A DNA stretch of 64,000 nt, taken from the NCBI GenBank assembly GCA_963920705.1, contig OY987239.1:7307871-7371870 (forward strand). Direction: 5' to 3'. The DNA is from Odiellus spinosus. Lineage: Eukaryota; Arthropoda; Arachnida; Opiliones; Phalangiidae. This document shows positions 58,702 through 64,000 of the stretch, piece after piece. Below the pieces are notes generated by a model. That model made no database searches. It saw only the letters and a program-made list of their open reading frames with translations, and had not been told where the DNA came from. Within the stretch, counting starts at the first letter, position 1. Each line of letters starts with the position of its first letter. Made by a program: the position numbers and the translations under genes.

Positions 58702-58799
58702 AAGATTTATTGAGAAATCTAATAAACGATGATTTCGCCTCCCAGCTATCTCGAAACTTATCTAAAGTTTCGATATACAACATGCTATCAAAATTATAA
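58702..58799 (+). CDS. Candidate terminal exon of an unknown gene
   Basis: A strong acceptor (AAATCTTTTTCAG) is followed by 31 sense codons and TAA: DLLRNLINDDFASQLSRNLS and so on. The peptide is plausible but the upstream exon is uncertain. Confidence 0.28.
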
Positions 58800-59002
58800 A
58801 GGGTTAAAGCCAACTTAATGGTGATAAAAGAAAATATATGTTGATCAGAGTTACGACCCCGCTCCCGACCTAGTATGTACGGGATTCACTGGTTTTCAAA
58901 CCCGAAACGAGTCCTGTTGGGGATGGCCAATTATCGTGGAAGGTTTCCCAACCAAAGCCCCTTTTTAAAAACATAACTCTGGCAGCGCAAGTGGTAGGCT
59001 GA

Positions 59003-59245
59003 GAAGATTTTAGCCTACGTGTAAATTTCAAAGGGGCGCGAAAATCCACTAAAAGAGATAAAACAAACGAAAGGGTGCCTCCAAATCGTCCTGTCGAACC
59101 ATACGACGAAAATGGGAGTCTAAAAAATACCAGCCTACTTACGAAAAAAAACAGGGGTCAAACTCGTCAAAAGTCTCTCGGTAATACGCGGTCAAGTATC
59201 GCGATTAGAATATTAGACTATAGAAGAAATTTCAGATTCAAATAA
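59003..59245 (+). other. 80-codon basic open frame without a start codon
   Basis: Open from GAAGATTTTAGC to TAA and rich in Lys, Arg, Asn and Thr. A weak acceptor (GGCTGAG) precedes it. It could be an exon or chance. Confidence 0.2.
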
Positions 59246-59316
59246 AAGTTGCCTCACTTCCAAATATTATAACTTTCGATTAGTTATAAAATAGACAAAT
59301 TTACGCGTACGAAGTG

Positions 59317-59391
59317 TATAAAATCCCGCAAATTACTTCGTATTACACTCAATTCCCAACGATGGTTATTAAATTATTCAGTCTCAATATA
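59317..59391 (+). promoter_or_regulatory. TATA box and possible first coding exon
   Basis: TATAAAA at 59317-59323, an initiator-like TCAAT about 34 bp on, and ATG at 59362 followed by ten codons (MVIKLFSLNI) to a donor GTAAAT at 59392. The layout resembles the 61872-61993 promoter and first exon. A possible second exon (59628-59693) overlaps an equally plausible minus-strand exon (59719-59639), so the gene is unresolved. Confidence 0.28.
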
Positions 59392-60021
59392 GTAAATAAT
59401 TACGATAAAAATTTATATCCTCACAACAACAAAAAAACAAGAATATATATGCAAAAAACTTACCAGCTTGAAGGTCTACGATGAATGTGGATTAGGTTTA
59501 TGTCCAAAATAACGCGTAGGTCAGAAATGTTCAAGCATCACTCGCACAACGCGAAAAGTTCACAAATCTTTGTCCTACTTTCGGATCAGTGTCGGGGTTG
59601 AATGTTTTTACGCTAATGGTCTTTCAGATTCGATTGACCTTTGCTCCATCGGTTTCGACCACTCGCGGGATCTTCCGCGTCGGTACTGAATGACTCGGCA
59701 TATTTCATCGTTCGTTTACCTGAGAAATATTTAAAATAATGAATGCCTTTTCAAACGCAATATTATTACATTATGTAAAACATGAGTAGCAATATTTCTG
59801 GTAATAAGAATAGTACAAGCAATTAAGATAATTTTGGTTGTTTCTCCCACACTTTTGAGACAAGCGCCCGCATGATAATAGGCCTAGATAAAACTAGAGA
59901 CCTATTAACCCGTATTAAAAAAAGCTTTAAGGTCCAATAACGTAAAATAAACGTTATCACATACGCGAAAAAAATCCTGGCACCGCCACTGAACCCTGGG
60001 TAAATTTTCTCTTGGTAAAAT

Positions 60022-60439
60022 CAGAGGAATATATAAACCCCCTTCGGGGGGAAGTATGAAAGCCCCTATACTACCAATGCTAAAAATCACGAACAACAAG
60101 AGCCCGCTGCTGACTATCTAGGCCACTAGCTCGCGCTGGACTTCTCAATGTCGCTACTCTAGTAAATGGTCTTTGTATAAACAAGACGGCCCGATTTGTG
60201 TTTAGAACTTCCTGTCTCAGGAGTCAGGCTGTCTGTTAAATTGGAGTCGAAGGTTGACTTCAGCTCGCTAGTTCCGGAAGTGCGCGTAGGGCAAATTTAG
60301 TGAGGTTCAAAATGGTGTAACTTTTTTTTGGGAGTAAAGCGGTGTGTCGATCCGCCGCGATTTATGCCGGGCACTTGTTGTTCGTCGATTTTGCCTACCA
60401 TTCATACTTCCCCCCGAAGGGGGTTATTATATACCTCTG
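60022..60439. mobile_element. F3 copy 4
   Basis: Duplication GTAAAAT at 60015-60021 and 60440-60446. Confidence 0.93.
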
Positions 60440-60628
60440 GTAAAATAAAGAAGTTGTGAAATTGTCACGTTGTATTATCTTGTTAAAATTTTAAATTTGA
60501 ACAAATTTTATAAAATTTTACGTAAAATTTTCCGTATTTTTCTGCTAACGATTTTTTAGCTTGTGGACTCCAACACGCTAGTGTATTTTTTTGAAGTCAT
60601 GTCCTTTTAAAATCACAGTAAAAGCGAG

Positions 60629-60690
60629 GGGGTCGTGGCCTAGTGAATTGCGAAGAACGAAGAAGTTCGCTTGGTTCACTCTTCTTATTT
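60629..60690 (+). repeat. tRNA-like fragment, possible SINE head
   Basis: TGGCCTAGTGA fits the tRNA A box and, some 27 bp on, GGTTCACTC approximates the B box. No cloverleaf could be drawn by eye, so this is a remnant or a chance match. Confidence 0.22.
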
Positions 60691-60863
60691 GAAAGGACTT
60701 TTTCTAAGTTTCGGTTTTTTTACAGTAATTAGATCGTGGGAGAGAAAATGACGTCATTCGGGTGTTTCGGCGCTTCGTGTGTGCTTCTTTTAGCACCAAG
60801 TACCATGAAATGTATTCAACCAACGGTCGTTCTGTAAGGTTCTATTACAGAAGTTGAATGGAA

Positions 60864-61003
60864 CAGGGTGACCACTGAAAGTTTAAAAATCCTATATAGG
60901 AAATTTCTTTGCGAAATATAGGAAAATATAGGAAGAATTTTACGTAAAATATATGATAAAATAGGAACTATCGCCACCAGTTTAAACATGGTATTAATAT
61001 GAT
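60864..61003. mobile_element. Partial copy of the TATAGGAAA hAT-like element
   Basis: Matches the left end of 31339-31798 (CAGGGTGACCACTG...) with an internal deletion, then is cut by F2 copy 8. Confidence 0.75.
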
Positions 61004-61320
61004 CAAGAATCAATTCTGGTTCCATAAGAATATAGGAGGGCCGCGATTCAATAACCATCCCCCCAAACTTTGTAGCAAAAGTTCGTCCGCTTCGAATCGA
61101 TTTTTCAAGTAAATCGCTCCTGACATTATATTATTAACCCGCGCCACTAACGACCTTGACATAATATTTTGGGTAATAAAAATGTAGCCGACCGAAAAAA
61201 GATCTGAGCGTACAAATGTTGGGAAAATTGCGGACGAACTTTTGTTACAAAGTTTGGGAGGATGGTACCAGAGGCTAAAGCTATGCTCCCATATTCTTAT
61301 GGAACCTGAATGGATTCTTG
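61004..61320. mobile_element. F2 copy 8
   Basis: Both termini; left end CAAGAATCAATTCTGG diverged. The right flank does not resume the hAT-like sequence, so the host was lost or rearranged. Confidence 0.88.
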
Positions 61321-61390
61321 GTCTAATCTCTTCCCTGGATGCATTTTTTAAACGATCATACATTTTATGTTTCAATTTGAACAATGGAGA

Positions 61391-61701
61391 TTGAATCTAG
61401 GAGGATAAAGGGGTGAACTTCGTTGAAGGAGAGTTCGATTGCCTGTTCTTAGATCTCAAGTTTTGGCATGGAGAGACATTCACGTCGATCTAGTTGCCTT
61501 GGCTACACGCGTCACGTAATTAAGAATTCTCAACTCTTACCAATAGACGACGAGTTGACAACCTGCGCCAAACTAGTTGTACCACCAGAATGGGGGTAAA
61601 ACGTGGGAGCTAGTAGCTAACGGTCGGAAAACGGTAAGCGAGTTTCAATGAAAACACAGGCAGTGCAACTCTCCTTCATCCCTATATCCTCCTACATTGA
61701 A
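61391..61701. mobile_element. Putative TIR element
   Basis: TTGAATCTAGGAGGATA and TGAAGGAGAG on the left are mirrored by CTCTCCTTCA and TATCCTCCTACATTGAA on the right, about 310 bp apart. No second copy in the window. Confidence 0.5.
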
Positions 61702-61871
61702 TGCTACTGGGGGTGAGATCTCTTCAAAAACTATTGATTTGTCAATTTTGGGTTTCGTCTTCGGAAATACCAGCTAAGTACCCTCGAAAAAAAACATACT
61801 ATCTGTATTTTTGTAACGTTAACAGTAGCCTTATCACTTCTTCAAAAGCGAAAAAAGAAAATTTAGAAAGA

Positions 61872-61878
61872 TATAAAA
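61872..61878 (+). promoter_or_regulatory. TATA box of the small secreted protein gene
   Basis: TATAAAA with an initiator-like TCACATT at 61902, some 30 bp on, and the start codon 80 bp past that. Confidence 0.65.
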
Positions 61879-61981
61879 CGTGATGCTCCGCTCTTTCAAT
61901 CTCACATTAAACTCTTTAGTCTCAACCGAGACTAAATCAGAATACAAACGCTTAATCGATCAACCGTTACAAAAAAACAAC

Positions 61982-62920
61982 ATGAAGTCTTTGGTACGTA
62001 TGAGAAAAATAAGGATAGAAGATAACTATTTTTCCTTTTCGGGTGTCATTGGGTATTTCCAGAAGCCGATGAAACCCTCCTTTGAAGTCTACTACTCTAA
62101 TGTTCCATAAAGCGCTCCTCTCTGTATGGGTAAATAAAATTCCCAATTTTACGAGATCGGAGGGGTCCTACTTCATACCCCCTGTCTACGGAAAATTGGA
62201 AATTCTCTCTCTCCATAAACGACGACGTTTCTTTGACGAACTCCAAGGCTGCTAGAGATATTGGCTCGACGAACTCCCGCTCCGAAAATATCTAACGTTA
62301 GGAGGCGTACGAATCGCGCTTTTTGAAACTAAACCATACAGTGAGGGGTAGACAAGAACCGGGAGTAATTGACTTCAAAGGAGGGTTTCATCGGCTTACT
62401 GTATTTACTGGTTTGCTATTTATTTAAATACTCGATAATTCTGAATTTGCGAAGTCGGGCATACTGAATGTAGAATAAGATAATATTTAAATTTCTGTCC
62501 CTGGATATCTTAAGTAATCGTTAACCAAGCGCCATTTCTCAATCTTCAAAAGACTGCGTTTAGCGATGCGTACCGGAGACACCATCTTCGTTTAAAATAC
62601 ATTAAGCGGTAGTTTACCGGACTCTTCGGTACCCTTCGCTGAACGAAACCATAATTAACTATTTTTTTGGTTTTTTTCGTTAGTTCTTAGTACTCACCGT
62701 TGCCCTTTTGGTGGCTGGATCATCGGCCATTTTGCATATCCATAAACATAAAGAAATTGGTCTGTATCCTGCCGGTTATCCGTACGCCGCTTACGGCTAT
62801 CCATACGGCTACCCGTACGCGTATCCGGGCGGCTCATTCGTCAACGTCGGCGTTCCAGTCGGAGTCAACGTCGGAGTTGGAGTTGGAAAATCCGTCGGTG
62901 TTGGTGTTTCTATCGGGTAA
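61982..62920 (+). CDS. Small secreted Gly/Val/Tyr-rich protein (cuticle- or chorion-like)
   Basis: Exon 1 (61982-61993) encodes only MKSL, with donor GTACGT. Exon 2 (62684-62920, acceptor CGTTAG) continues in phase 0 to TAA, 82 residues. The signal peptide MKSLFLVLTVALLVAGSSA is split by the intron. The mature chain starts with a His-rich patch (LHIHKHKEIG), then YPYG/YAYP repeats, and ends in VNVGVPVGVNVGVGVG-type repeats. No cysteine. Such proteins are usually structural secretions of cuticle, silk or eggshell; that role is inferred from composition only. A TATA box lies upstream and AATAAA at 63032. Codon use in exon 2 is GC-richer than the surroundings. A MITE-1 copy fills half the intron. 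Confidence 0.85.
62060..62401. mobile_element. MITE-1 copy 20
   Basis: Right terminus GGCTTACTG has one inserted base. Flanks GTATTTC/TATTTAC are similar. Starts 66 bp past the donor of exon 1. Confidence 0.88.
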
Positions 62921-63031
62921 ACGAGACAGTTTATTGTTAGAAATGTTATAGTTGTTTAATTATCAAACATATGTCGAGATTAAAATTTAGTTTCTCGTTA
63001 AAAATGTTTGTATGTTTTTGGAATTTGTATA

Positions 63032-63037
63032 AATAAA
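63032..63037 (+). promoter_or_regulatory. Poly(A) signal AATAAA
   Basis: 112 bp after the stop of the small secreted protein gene. Confidence 0.6.
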
Positions 63038-63109
63038 CTCTAAGACTCGAATATTATTCAAGTTAAAAAATCAAATGATAAGAAAATCTTGCCTATTTTT
63101 AATTACGGT

Positions 63110-64000
63110 GAATTAGGGTGAATTTGATGGGATACTTATGATATAATATAATAGTACAAATTAAACGGCTGAAGAGGGCTACCCTAGTAGAAGAGCCCAG
63201 TGAATGTAATTTTCAGTTACCGATAAAAAATACCAATTAAAAAAGCTTATCTACTGTTTAATATTTTTTTTTTTTTTTTGTTTATCAAATTAGAACCAGT
63301 TAGTAAAGCTCGGCTAGGTTTATGTTTTAACCTTTTTGTAACCCATTCATATACCTTATCAATATTTCATTATTGAAATCATTGTTTAACAAAGAGAAGC
63401 ACTTTTAAATTTTCTCTGAACTATACTTTCTCTCTATTAACTCGAATTCAATGAATATTCCTTATCATTCTATCATTGTTTATCATTTTGAAGCAATTAA
63501 TTAAGCTTGGCTAAGCTTATGTTTTGACCCTTTTTTAACCCATTCAGGAACCTTACTTTCTATTATTTCATATACCTTATCAATATTTCATTATTTAAAT
63601 CTGTGTTTAACTGGAGAAACTCTTGTACCCGATCAAAGTATGTTCAAATTTGGTCAAAGAACCTTTGTCTGTATTAATTCGAATTCAGTGGACGGTGGGA
63701 AGAATAAGGCGATTTCAGTGATCAAGCACCGCGGATCCATTGGAAATTACATTATGGTTTCTGATGAAATTCGAGTATAGATAAAGGTACACACACAATA
63801 GTGTGTATACTAATACGAATAATGGATTCGCTTTGGCCGAGGATATTTTCAATCTATTTCTCTTTTGAGATTTTCAGAATGTTTCAAAATAATTAAATTT
63901 ATTAGACTTAATTTTAAAATCGCGTGTACGAGAGTATCTGACCTTTTCTACCGATTGCTTTTCATTAGAAGTCGCCTGGTTGACTTCGTTATGACAAAAC
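63110..64000. repeat. F7 repeats and a window-edge repeat
   Basis: Two diverged F7 copies (about 63280-63460 and 63490-63720) share AACCCATTCA, CTTATCAATATTTCATTAT and TTAACTCGAATTCA(A/G)TG. From about 63905 the sequence matches 1893-2060. No gene seen. Confidence 0.65.

Overview
This AT-rich stretch is nuclear DNA of an animal, almost certainly an insect. Genes are split into short exons with GT-AG introns. They include an ionotropic receptor, a pickpocket-type DEG/ENaC channel, a CYP4-clan P450 and a tetraspanin, and short TTAGG-like runs occur. No bacterial operon, CRISPR array, rRNA or intact tRNA gene was seen. I rebuilt exons by eye from splice sites, reading-phase continuity and family motifs.

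Layout. 1-1073: 3' end of an ionotropic receptor (+). 1121-8600: non-coding, with hairpins, tandem repeats and one remnant exon. 8703-16296: an unrecognised single-pass, cysteine-rich membrane protein (+). 17302-18800 and 25256-25534: two related secreted cysteine-rich peptides (-), lying on either side of a roughly 4.5 kb minisatellite (about 19840-24310) that is itself a head-to-head inverted repeat. 28314-32169: complete tetraspanin, 7 exons (+). 33436-45666: complete DEG/ENaC channel, 11 exons, 496 codons (-). 47682-57875: complete CYP4-clan P450, 11 exons, 520 codons (+), divergent from the channel. 58000-60000: unassigned exon candidates. 61982-62920: small secreted Gly/Val/Tyr-rich protein (+) with a TATA box and poly(A) signal.

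The introns and spacers are packed with short non-autonomous transposons. Three families (here MITE-1, 20 copies; F2, 8 copies; F3, 4 copies) have unrelated termini that all read CA...TG, and all make 7-bp target duplications tending to GTNNNAC. F4 (TA duplication, Tc1/mariner-like), F5 (CACTGCCTTCTC termini), hAT-like elements and a foldback element are also present, often nested. Many insertions sit within a few tens of bases of exon edges, and one target duplication begins exactly at a splice donor.

The genes do not form a pathway. The receptor, channel and P450 would fit chemosensory or detoxifying tissue, but that is inference. Family names rest on motifs read by eye; no database search was possible.
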